Source: Arsenicicoccus sp. oral taxon 190
Lineage (GTDB): Bacteria; Actinomycetota; Actinomycetes; Actinomycetales; Dermatophilaceae
Assembly (NCBI RefSeq): GCF_001189535.1
Contig: NZ_CP012070.1
Location: 2,232,001-2,296,000 of the forward strand
Reading direction: 5' to 3'
DNA: 64,000 nucleotides
The notes under the pieces are model-generated. The model did not search any database, had not been told where the DNA came from, and saw only the letters and a list, made by a program, of their open reading frames with translations. The number at the start of each line of letters is the position of its first letter. Position 1 is the stretch's first letter. The position numbers and the translations under genes were made by a program. This document shows positions 25,901-34,284 of this stretch, in pieces.

Positions 25901-26560
25901 ATGACCACCGTTGCCGAGCAGGACACCACCACCGCCCCCGGGCTGCGCGAGGACAACCACGCGCTGCTCGCCACCGTCGAGTCGACCGTGGGTGCCCTGA
26001 TCGGGGCGATCGGGCAGGCCGACGCGCAGGCCTTCGGCCAGGCGCACGCGGACCTGGCGACCTGGTGCCAGTTCGAGCTGATCCCGAGCGCGGTCGCCAA
26101 GGAGCAGGTCCTCTACCCGCTGGCCGCCGGCGTGGCCGAGTCGTCGCTGCTCGTGCAGGCGCTCGTCGCCGACCACCGGGTCGTCGCCGCTCTCGTCGAC
26201 GCCGTCAACGCCGCCCAGGACGCCGCGCAGCTGGCCGGCGACGCGCAGGCGCTGCGGGTGCTGCTGCGCGCGCACCTCGCCAAGGAGGACCAGCTCCTCC
26301 TGCCCGTCCTGCAGCAGCAGCCCGGCTTCCCCGAGGCGTATGCCGAGACCCGCGCCGCCGCCGACCGGCTGGCCGAGGACTACGCCGCCAACGTGGCCGC
26401 GGACGTGGAGGCGGCCCACGCGCGCCCGAGCAGCTGCGGCAGCGGTGGTGGGTGCGGCGGCTGTGGCGGAGGCGGCGGCTGCGGCTCGCACGACGACGAC
26501 CGCAGCGAGGCCCAGCGGGCGGCCGACAAGGCGGCCGTCACGGTCACGAAGGTCGACTGA
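25901..26560 (+). CDS. Hemerythrin-domain protein with Cys/Gly-rich tail
   Basis: A 219-residue protein with a four-helix HHE hemerythrin domain. Candidate di-iron ligands are His in DNHALL, Glu in WCQFELIPSAVAKEQ, His in DHRVV, and His/Glu in HLAKEDQLLLP. Such domains bind O2 or NO or handle iron. After about residue 175 comes a tail with four Cys in the pattern C-x5-C-x2-C-x5-C, the spacers being Gly/Ser, followed by HDDDRSEA. That tail could bind metal or an Fe-S cluster. ATG 25901 has AAGGA upstream. Divergent from the Cys-containing regulator, suggesting joint control by redox state or metal. Confidence 0.85.
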   Translation: MTTVAEQDTTTAPGLREDNHALLATVESTVGALIGAIGQADAQAFGQAHADLATWCQFELIPSAVAKEQVLYPLAAGVAESSLLVQALVADHRVVAALVDAVNAAQDAAQLAGDAQALRVLLRAHLAKEDQLLLPVLQQQPGFPEAYAETRAAADRLAEDYAANVAADVEAAHARPSSCGSGGGCGGCGGGGGCGSHDDDRSEAQRAADKAAVTVTKVD

Positions 26561-26611
26561 CCCCTGCTCCACCCGCTCGCGTCCTGGTGGGGAGCGACCC
26601 CGGCGATCCTC

Positions 26612-28564
26612 GTGTCGCTCCTCCTGCAGCTCGTGCCGGGGCTCGTGCTGCTCCTCGCCGCCGGCGTCCCTCGTTGGACGGCGGTGGCGGCCGCGCCCGC
26701 CGCCTCCGCGGGTGTGCTCGGCGCCGCCGTCACCTGGACCACCCTCGGCGGCGTGGCGTGGGGCCCGCTGCCGGTGCTCGTCACGCTGCTGCCGCTGGGG
26801 CTGCTCGCCCTGCTCACCCGCCGCGTGGTGCAGGCGCGGCTCCGCTCGCAACCGGTGCCCCGCGCCGCTGACCCACCCGGACCGGCCGCGTCGCGGCTCG
26901 GTCCGGCGGGCCGGTCGGTCCTCACCGTCGCCTCGGTCGTCGCTGCGGTCGGCGCGTCCTGGTGGGTGCTGCTGCCGGGGGTGCCGCGGCCCGACGCGCT
27001 GCAGCAGTCCCACGACGCGGGCTTCCACGTCAACGCGCTCGCCCGGGTCCTCGCGACCGGCGACGCCGGGTGGTACTCCGTCGGCGCCACCTCCTCGCCG
27101 TCGTCGGCCACCACGTTCTACCCGAGCGGCCTGCACGCCCACGCCGCCCTCGTCGCGCAGCTCACCGGGGCGCACCCGGTCGTCGTGCTCAACGTGGTCA
27201 CGCTGGTGCTGGCCGCGGTGGTCTGGCCCCTCGGGATGGTGCTCGCCATACGGCTGCTGACCGGGGACCTGGTCGCCACCGTCGCCGCGGTGGGGCTGGT
27301 GCCGGTGACGCTGGTCTTCCCGACGCTGCTGCTGCACTTCGGGGTGCTGTGGTCCAACGCCGCCGCCGTGGCCCTCGCCCCCGGCCTGCTGGCGCTGATG
27401 GCGCTGCTGCTGGACCGGCGGCACCGCCTCGTGTCGCGCATCGGTTGGCTCTGGTCCACGGGGGCGGCCGCGCTCGGGCTCGGGCTGGTGCACCCCGCCG
27501 GGCTGCTCAGCGTGCTGCTCGTCGTCGCGCCGCTGGTCGTCACGGCCGGGTGGTCCGAGGGATCGCAGCTGCTGCGGCGTCACCCCGGGGGGCGGCGACG
27601 CGCGCTCGCCGTCGGCGCCGGTGCCGCAGCGGTGCTCGCCGTGCTGCTCGTGCTGCTCGCGAGGTCCAGGCCGGTGCAGGGGCTGCTGCACAACCGGACG
27701 CGGTCCGTCACCGACACGGGGCAGGCGGTCCAGGAGATCCTCACGGTCGGCACCCACCTCACCCCGGGGTGGCTGGCGCTGGCGCTGCTCGCGCTGTGCG
27801 GCGCCGTGGCCGGGGTGCGCCGCGGCCGCGGCTGGCTGGTCGTCTCCGCCCTGCTCGTGGGGGCCTGCTACGTCATCGCGGCCTCGGTGTCCGGGGGCTG
27901 GCTCGCGATCGTCACCGCCCTGTGGGACCGCGAGCCCTACCGGGTCGCCGCCCCCATCGCGATCCCGGTCCTGCTGCTCGCGGCGACGGGGGCGGCTGCC
28001 CTGGTCCGGCTGGGCGACCGGTGGATCCCGGTGCCGGGCAAGAGGTCCGGCCGCTGGGTGGTCGCGGTGCTCGTCGCGGCGCTGGTGCTGCAGGGCTGGC
28101 CCTCTGCGACCGCGTCGGCGCGGCGCCTGGTCGGACGCAACTACGGCGACCAGCAGTGGTGGCGCACGGTCGTCTCGCAGCGCGAGGGCCGGCTCTACGC
28201 CGACGTGCTCGGTGCCCGCCCGGACGGCCTGGGGGTCATCGGCGACCCCTTCGGGGGCGGGCAGTGGGCCGGGGTGCTCGGCGGGCACCCCGGCGTCATC
28301 ACCCACTTCGGCGGGGTGTGGGCGGGCGACCGCGACCTGCTGCGCCGCCACCTGCGCGAGATGAGCCCCGCCGTGTGCGCGGCGGTGCAGCGGCTGCACG
28401 TCGGCTACGTCGTCGAGGACACCGACCGGGTCTGGGACAACGACCCCCGCTATCCCGCCTTCGCCGGGCTGCGGGAGCTGTCGGACGTGGCCGGCCTCGA
28501 GCGGATCGGGCGCGACGGGACGGTGAGCATCTACCGCATCACCGGGTGCGGCGCGGTCCGGTGA
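26612..28564 (+). CDS. Large polytopic membrane protein (DUF6541-like)
   Basis: A 650-residue membrane protein with many hydrophobic helices up to about residue 500 and an outer C-terminal domain containing GVIGDPFGGGQWAGVLGGHPG. The loop after the first helices carries DALQQSHDAGFHVNALARVLATGDAGWYS, like DUF6541 and other GT-C-type membrane glycosyltransferases, suggesting transfer of lipid-linked sugars (inference). GTG 26612 is the first standard start, but the frame is open upstream to the hemerythrin stop (LLHPLASWWGATPAIL), which looks like a natural N-terminus starting at a CTG near 26566, so the start is uncertain. Confidence 0.7.
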   Translation: MSLLLQLVPGLVLLLAAGVPRWTAVAAAPAASAGVLGAAVTWTTLGGVAWGPLPVLVTLLPLGLLALLTRRVVQARLRSQPVPRAADPPGPAASRLGPAGRSVLTVASVVAAVGASWWVLLPGVPRPDALQQSHDAGFHVNALARVLATGDAGWYSVGATSSPSSATTFYPSGLHAHAALVAQLTGAHPVVVLNVVTLVLAAVVWPLGMVLAIRLLTGDLVATVAAVGLVPVTLVFPTLLLHFGVLWSNAAAVALAPGLLALMALLLDRRHRLVSRIGWLWSTGAAALGLGLVHPAGLLSVLLVVAPLVVTAGWSEGSQLLRRHPGGRRRALAVGAGAAAVLAVLLVLLARSRPVQGLLHNRTRSVTDTGQAVQEILTVGTHLTPGWLALALLALCGAVAGVRRGRGWLVVSALLVGACYVIAASVSGGWLAIVTALWDREPYRVAAPIAIPVLLLAATGAAALVRLGDRWIPVPGKRSGRWVVAVLVAALVLQGWPSATASARRLVGRNYGDQQWWRTVVSQREGRLYADVLGARPDGLGVIGDPFGGGQWAGVLGGHPGVITHFGGVWAGDRDLLRRHLREMSPAVCAAVQRLHVGYVVEDTDRVWDNDPRYPAFAGLRELSDVAGLERIGRDGTVSIYRITGCGAVR

Positions 28565-28599
28565 CCTGCGCTCCGTGCACCGCAGCCCGACGCGGCACC

Positions 28600-28605
28600 T
28601 ATCCT
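28600..28605 (+). promoter_or_regulatory. -10 box TATCCT of leaderless hrpA
   Basis: TATCCT ends 7 nt before GTG 28613, with no ribosome site between. It lies 36 nt after the preceding gene's stop. Confidence 0.5.
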
Positions 28606-28612
28606 GGAAGGC

Positions 28613-31600
28613 GTGCCTGACCAGACCCGCCGCCCCCGGTCCTCCGGCAGGAGGGGGCGCTCGCAGACGCCCGAGGAGCGGGAGGCCGCCCGGTCGCGGC
28701 GGTTGGAGCGGCTCGCGCGCCGCCGTGCGCTGGTCCCCGAGATCACCTATCCCGAGCACCTGCCGGTCGTCGCCCGCAAGGACGACATCGCCGCAGCGAT
28801 CCGCGACCACCAGGTCGTGGTCATCGCCGGCGAGACCGGGTCCGGCAAGACCACCCAGATCCCCAAGATCTGCCTGGAGCTCGGCCGGGGCATCCAGGGC
28901 CTGATCGGCCACACCCAGCCGCGGCGCATCGCGGCCCGGTCGGTCGCCGAGCGCATGGCCGAGGAGCTCGGGCACCCCATCACGGGAGAGCGGGTGGACG
29001 GGGAGGAGCGGCCCGTCGGCTACCAGGTGCGCTTCGGCGACCACGCGACCCGCGACACCCTCGTCAAGGTCATGACCGACGGGATCCTGCTCGCCGAGCT
29101 GCAGCGCGACCGCGACCTGCGGCGCTACGACACGATCATCATCGACGAGGCGCACGAGCGGTCGCTCAACATCGACTTCATCCTCGGCTACCTCAAGCAG
29201 CTGCTGCCGCGACGCCCGGACCTCAAGGTCATCGTCACCTCCGCCACCATCGACCCCGAGCGGTTCGCCCACCACTTCGCCTCTGCCGCCGGCGAGCCCG
29301 CGCCGATCATCGAGGTCTCGGGGCGCACCTACCCGGTCGAGGTGCGCTACCGACCTCTCGAACGCCTCTCTCCCGCAGGCGATCTGCTCGACACCGTGGA
29401 CCAGGTCACCGGGATCGTGGACGCGGTCGAGGAGCTCTGGACCGAGGCCGGGTCCGGCGACGGCTCGGACCAGGACGTGCTCGTCTTCTGCTCGGGGGAG
29501 CGCGAGATCCGCGACGCCGCAGACGCGCTCGAGGGCCTGCGGCTGCCCGGGACGGAGATCCTGCCGCTCTACGCCCGGCTGTCGAGCGCCGAGCAGCACC
29601 GGGTCTTCTCCCGTCACGCGGGGCGCCGGGTCGTGCTCGCCACCAACGTCGCCGAGACCTCGCTCACCGTGCCCGGCATCCGCTACGTCGTGGACACGGG
29701 CGTCGCCCGCATCTCCCGCTACAGCCAGCGCACCAAGGTGCAGCGGCTGCCCATCGAGCCGATCTCCCAGGCCTCCGCCGCGCAGCGCGCCGGCCGCTGC
29801 GGGCGAGTCTCCGACGGCATCTGCATCCGGCTCTACGGCGAGGAGGACTTCGCGGCACGACCGGAGTTCACCGACCCCGAGATCCTGCGCACCAACCTCG
29901 CCAGCGTCATCCTGCAGATGATCTCCCTCGGCCTCGGGGACATCGCGCGGTTCCCCTTCGTCGACCCGCCGGACGCGCGCCAGGTCACCGACGGCCTCAA
30001 CCTGCTCCACGAGATCGGCGCCATCGACGCGGCGTCGGCGGGTCGGTCGGGGCAGCGGCCGCGCGGGCTGACGGCATACGGGCAGAAGATCGCGGCCCTG
30101 CCACTGGACCCGCGCCTGGCGCGGATGCTGCTGGAGGCGCACGACAACGGTTGTCTCGCCGAGGTGCTCGTCATCACGGCGGCCCTGTCGATCCAGGACC
30201 CGCGCGAGCGCCCCGCCGACAAGCAGGCCCAGGCGGACCAGCAGCATGCGAGGTTCAAGGACGAGCACAGCGACTTCGTCAGCTGGCTCAACCTGTGGCG
30301 CTACGTGCGCGAGCAGCAGAAGGCCCTGAGCGGCAGCGCCTTTCGTCGCATGTGCCAGCGGGAGTACCTCCACTACCTGCGGATCCGGGAGTGGCAGGAC
30401 CTGCACCTGCAGCTGCGGCAGGCCTGCAAGACCCTCGGGCTGCAGCCCAACCAGAGCCCGGCCGCGCCCGACGCCATCCACCAGGCGATGCTGTCGGGGC
30501 TGTTGTCGCACATCGGGCTTCGCGACCCCGAGCGGCGGGAGTATGCCGGCGCGCGGGGTGCCAGGTTCGCGATCCAGCCGGGGTCGGTGCTGCACCGGCA
30601 GCAGCCCGACTGGGTCATGGCGGCCGAGCTCGTCGAGACCACGCGGCTGTGGGCGCGCACCAACGCGCGCATCGACCCGGCGTGGGCGGAGCGGCTCGGG
30701 AGCCACCTCGTCAAGCGCACCTACGCCGAGCCTCACTGGGAGCGCAAGCGCGCCTCGGGCGTCGCCCTCGAGCGCGTCACCCTGTATGGCGTGCCCCTGG
30801 TCGCGGGCCGCACCGTCGGTCTCGGCCGGGTCGACGGGCCGCTCGCCCGCGAGCTGTTCATCCGGCACGCGCTGGTCGAGGGGGACTGGGACACGCGGCA
30901 CGAGTTCTTCCACGCCAACCGGCGGCTGCTCACGGAGGTCGCCGAGCTGGAGGAGCGGGCGCGGCGCCGGGACATCCTGGTCGACGACGACGAGCTGTTC
31001 GACTTCTACGACGCGCGGATCCCCGAGTCCGTCGTGTCCGGGCGGCACTTCGACTCGTGGTGGAAGCAGGCGCGGCGCGAGACGCCGGACCTGCTGACCT
31101 TCACCGAGGACGTCGTTGTCGCCGAGGGTGCGGACACCTCGGTGTCGGCCGACTACCCCCAGGTCTGGCAGCAGGGTGACCTGCAGCTGCGCCTGACCTA
31201 CCAGTTCGAGCCGGGCGCCGACGCCGACGGCGTGACCTGCCACATCCCCGTCGAAGTGCTCAACCAGGTGCGCGACGAGGGCTTCGACTGGCTGGTGCCG
31301 GGGCTGCGCGAGGAGCTCGCCACCGCCCTGATCAAGTCGCTGCCCAAGGCCACCCGCAAGCACTTCGTCCCGGCGCCCGACCACGCGAGAGCGGCTCTGG
31401 CAGAGGCGGATCCGACGTCGGGGCAGGACCTTGTGGATGCGCTGGCAGCCGCCCTGCGACGCCGCACGGGGCACGGCATACGGCCCGACGAGTGGGACTG
31501 GACCAAGGTGCCGGACCACCTGCGGATGACCTTCCGCGTCGAGGACCGGCGCGGCAAGGCGCTGGGGGAGTCCAAGGAGCTGGAAGGGCTGCGGCGCCGG

Positions 31601-32539
31601 CTCGCCCCCACGGTCCGGCAGACCATGGCGAGCGCGGCGGCGTCCCTCGAGCGCACCGGGCTGACGACCTGGGACCTGGACACCCTGCCCGCGAGCTTCG
31701 AGCAGACGGTGAAGGGCGGCCGGACCATCCACGGCTACCCGGCACTCGTGGACCGCGGCACGTCGGTGTCGGTGCAGGTGCTCGCCACGGAGCAGGAGGC
31801 GGCGGCCGCGTCCCGGCTGGGGCTGCGGCGCCTGCTGCTGCTCGACATCACCCCGCCGTGGAAGCGGGTCCTCGCCGTCCTCACCAACCAGCAGAAGATC
31901 GCCCTCGGCCACAACCCCCACGGCTCCGTGCCGGCCCTCCTCGACGACTGCCTGGCCGCCGCCGTCGACTCGATCGTGGCGGAGTCTCCCGAGCTCATGG
32001 CGGGCGCGTCCGGCACGGTCCGCGACAAGCAGGCGTATGACGAGATCCTCCGTCGCGTCAAGCAGCTCGTGTCGGCCCGGGTGATCGAGGTGATCGAGCT
32101 GGTCGAGCCGACGCTCGTGGCGGCGCGGGAGGCGAGGCTGGCGCTGGACCGGCTGTCCCCGGCGGCGCGGGCCATGCGGGACGACATGGCGGCCCAGCTG
32201 GACGCCCTGGTGCACCCGGGCTTCGTCGCGCAGGTGGGCTTCGCGCGGCTGCGGCACCTGCAGCGCTACGTCCGCGGGATCCTGTGGCGGGCGCAGAAGG
32301 GGCCGGACGACGTGCGGCGCGACGACGAGCGGGCGGCCGTGGTGGCGACGGTCGAGCGGGAGCACCGCAACTTCGTGCAGGGGCTGCGCCCGGCGCGGGT
32401 CGACGACCCGGACGTGGTGGAGATCCGGTGGATGATCGAGGAGCTGCGGGTGTCGCTCTTCGCGCAGTCGCTGGGCACGGCGCACCCGGTGAGCGAGCAG
32501 CGGATCTACAAGGCGATGGACGCGGCGGAGGCACGCTGA
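28613..32539 (+). CDS. hrpA: ATP-dependent RNA helicase HrpA (DEAH family)
   Basis: A 1308-residue DEAH-box helicase, full length for bacterial HrpA. Motif I is GETGSGKTTQ (about 73), motif II is IIIDEAHERS (about 177), motif III is VTSATIDPERF, and motif VI is QRAGRCGR. The helicase-associated HA2/OB-fold region and the long C-terminal DUF3418-type domain follow. It unwinds RNA, and in E. coli it resolves stalled ribosomes. The GTG start is leaderless. Convergent with the DUF222-HNH gene. Confidence 0.95.
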   Translation: MPDQTRRPRSSGRRGRSQTPEEREAARSRRLERLARRRALVPEITYPEHLPVVARKDDIAAAIRDHQVVVIAGETGSGKTTQIPKICLELGRGIQGLIGHTQPRRIAARSVAERMAEELGHPITGERVDGEERPVGYQVRFGDHATRDTLVKVMTDGILLAELQRDRDLRRYDTIIIDEAHERSLNIDFILGYLKQLLPRRPDLKVIVTSATIDPERFAHHFASAAGEPAPIIEVSGRTYPVEVRYRPLERLSPAGDLLDTVDQVTGIVDAVEELWTEAGSGDGSDQDVLVFCSGEREIRDAADALEGLRLPGTEILPLYARLSSAEQHRVFSRHAGRRVVLATNVAETSLTVPGIRYVVDTGVARISRYSQRTKVQRLPIEPISQASAAQRAGRCGRVSDGICIRLYGEEDFAARPEFTDPEILRTNLASVILQMISLGLGDIARFPFVDPPDARQVTDGLNLLHEIGAIDAASAGRSGQRPRGLTAYGQKIAALPLDPRLARMLLEAHDNGCLAEVLVITAALSIQDPRERPADKQAQADQQHARFKDEHSDFVSWLNLWRYVREQQKALSGSAFRRMCQREYLHYLRIREWQDLHLQLRQACKTLGLQPNQSPAAPDAIHQAMLSGLLSHIGLRDPERREYAGARGARFAIQPGSVLHRQQPDWVMAAELVETTRLWARTNARIDPAWAERLGSHLVKRTYAEPHWERKRASGVALERVTLYGVPLVAGRTVGLGRVDGPLARELFIRHALVEGDWDTRHEFFHANRRLLTEVAELEERARRRDILVDDDELFDFYDARIPESVVSGRHFDSWWKQARRETPDLLTFTEDVVVAEGADTSVSADYPQVWQQGDLQLRLTYQFEPGADADGVTCHIPVEVLNQVRDEGFDWLVPGLREELATALIKSLPKATRKHFVPAPDHARAALAEADPTSGQDLVDALAAALRRRTGHGIRPDEWDWTKVPDHLRMTFRVEDRRGKALGESKELEGLRRRLAPTVRQTMASAAASLERTGLTTWDLDTLPASFEQTVKGGRTIHGYPALVDRGTSVSVQVLATEQEAAAASRLGLRRLLLLDITPPWKRVLAVLTNQQKIALGHNPHGSVPALLDDCLAAAVDSIVAESPELMAGASGTVRDKQAYDEILRRVKQLVSARVIEVIELVEPTLVAAREARLALDRLSPAARAMRDDMAAQLDALVHPGFVAQVGFARLRHLQRYVRGILWRAQKGPDDVRRDDERAAVVATVEREHRNFVQGLRPARVDDPDVVEIRWMIEELRVSLFAQSLGTAHPVSEQRIYKAMDAAEAR

Positions 32540-32584
32540 GGCGCTGGCTCGCCCGCTGCGGGCACGCTGGGACGCAGGGACGCC

Positions 32585-33952
32585 TCAGGCGGCCCGGTCG
32601 TCGGGTGCGGGTGGCGACAGCTGGTCGCAGGGGCCGGGGTCGGGGGCCCAGTGACCGCCGGCCCAGCTCGTGTGCCAGTGCACCGTGCGGTCCGGCCCGA
32701 CGTGGCCGTCGATGTGTTGCTGGTGCACGTAGGTGTGGTGCCGCTGGCAGAGCAGGGCGAGGTTGTCCAGGTCGGTCCCGCCGCCGTCGGCCCAGTGCAC
32801 GAGGTGGTGGGCCTGGGTCCAGGAGCTGGGGGCCTCGCAGCCGGGGAAGGTGCAGCCGCCGTCGCGGGCGGCCAGCGCCTTGCGCTGACCGGGGGTGGCG
32901 CAGCGCTCGGTGCGGCCGAGCGCCAGGGGCTCGCCCTGCGCGCCGACGTAGAGCCGGGACACGTCCGCCCCGCAGGACAGCCGGCGGGTGTCACCCGGCA
33001 GCAGGGCCGTGCCGAGGTCGTCGTGGGCGGCGACGGGCTCCGGGCAGTCGCAGGGCTCCTGGCCGGGGTGCGGGATCCCGAAGATGTCGCAGGTCCGGTG
33101 GGGGCACGGGGCGTGCAGCGCCTCGACGGGCAGGATCAGGGTGACGCGGGTGCTGGCGCCGAGCGGCCCCGCCTGCCCGTGGCCGGCGACCTTGGTGAAG
33201 ACCGAGACGAGGGCGTCCGCGCGCCGCTGCGCCGGTGACCGCTCGTCGGCGGCACCGCTGACCGCGTCGCGCCGGGGTGCGGACAGGGCCGTGAGCGTCG
33301 CGTCGACGGCGGCCTTCTCGGCGGGGGTCAGCGTCGCCTCGAACCGCCACATCCCACCCGCGACGGGGCGCATCGCGGTCACCCCGCGGCGTGCCTGCTG
33401 GTGGGCGTGGAGCTCGTCGAGGCTCTGCTCGGTGCCGAAGCGGGCCAGCATCTCGGTGCGGTACTCCCGCAGCACGGCGCGGCTCGCCTGCGCCCGGCTG
33501 AGCTCGGCGACTCCCTCGGCGAAGGCGTCGTGGAGGGCGGCGTCGGTGGCGCGCCGCAGCTCGTCGACGGTCTCCGCGGCGCAGATCGCGTCGCTCGGTG
33601 TCGCCTCCCCGCTGCACAGCGCCTCCCGGAGCGGGGCGTTGCCTCGCCGGCCGGTGGCCGTGATCGCGCGGTGCAGCGCGGCGGCCTCGGAGTCCTTGAT
33701 GCCGGGGGCGCAGTGCTGCAGCCACGCCACGGTGCCGCGACAGCCGGACTCGGCGACGACCCCACGCGCCTGGGCCTCGACCGCCACCGACGCGAGCGCG
33801 CCCCGGGTGGCCGCGGCGACCTGCGCGAGCTGGGCCACGACCTCACCGATCTCGTCGCCCTGCACGAAGGGGAGCGACGCCGCCAGGGAGCGCAGGGCCT
33901 CGGCGGCACCCGCGAGGGTGTCCCGGGCCGCCGTCGCCTCCTGGTAGGTCAT
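32585..33952 (-). CDS. DUF222-HNH endonuclease-domain protein (13E12 type)
   Basis: A 455-residue protein with an N-terminal DUF222 domain (helical, GVVAESGCRGTVAWLQH and LHRAITATGRRGNAPLREA) and a C-terminal HNH motif (CTFPGC, WTQAHHLVHWADGGGTDLDNLALLCQRHH). Such proteins are multicopy in actinobacteria, and their role is unclear. Unusually, a Cys-rich insert PCPHRTCDIFGIPHPGQEPCDCPE sits between the two domains. The ATG is 6 nt from TAGAAT (33959-33964 on the minus strand), so it is probably leaderless. Confidence 0.85.
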   Translation of the reverse strand: MTYQEATAARDTLAGAAEALRSLAASLPFVQGDEIGEVVAQLAQVAAATRGALASVAVEAQARGVVAESGCRGTVAWLQHCAPGIKDSEAAALHRAITATGRRGNAPLREALCSGEATPSDAICAAETVDELRRATDAALHDAFAEGVAELSRAQASRAVLREYRTEMLARFGTEQSLDELHAHQQARRGVTAMRPVAGGMWRFEATLTPAEKAAVDATLTALSAPRRDAVSGAADERSPAQRRADALVSVFTKVAGHGQAGPLGASTRVTLILPVEALHAPCPHRTCDIFGIPHPGQEPCDCPEPVAAHDDLGTALLPGDTRRLSCGADVSRLYVGAQGEPLALGRTERCATPGQRKALAARDGGCTFPGCEAPSSWTQAHHLVHWADGGGTDLDNLALLCQRHHTYVHQQHIDGHVGPDRTVHWHTSWAGGHWAPDPGPCDQLSPPAPDDRAA

Positions 33953-34284
33953 GCTCCGATTCTATCGAAAACGCGACCTAAAGCGATAGGTCTTGCAGCC
34001 GCCTGCACAGCAATTGACGGCATGTCATGCCAGCGCACCTAGCGTCACTGAAATGATTTGTTCAAAGCACATTCGAGAGGAGTCTCCGGGCAAGAACCAG
34101 GTCTCCTCACCGCCTCGAACGCGTATCGGAAGCCAGGCAAAAAAAGCGGGGCGAGATGCTCGCGACCGAGTGTCTTCTGAGGTCTGTAACACCTGAATGG
34201 CGCAACCGAGTCCGCCCTGTTGCGGGCTCTTACCCGCGGTGCCAGGCTCACGCCATTCGACGCCGAGGCACGAAGGAGTCCCCG
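33953..34284. other. Intergenic region, relatively AT-rich, upstream of the GH3 gene
   Basis: This 332-bp divergent gap holds the -10 of the DUF222-HNH gene (33959-33964) and a perfect palindrome GGCATG-T-CATGCC (34019-34031) that follows TTGACG (34014-34019). A stretch with A-runs (about 34030-34200) has lower GC than the rest of the window. No plausible gene was found. The palindrome is a candidate operator for GH3 expression. Confidence 0.5.

Noticed and set aside
25877..32485. A 2202-codon open frame on the minus strand across the membrane-protein and hrpA genes
   Set aside because: It is antisense to HrpA, whose motifs are complete, and it is full of Arg/Gly/His/Pro-rich sequence with no domain. 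It is the mirror effect of high GC third positions.
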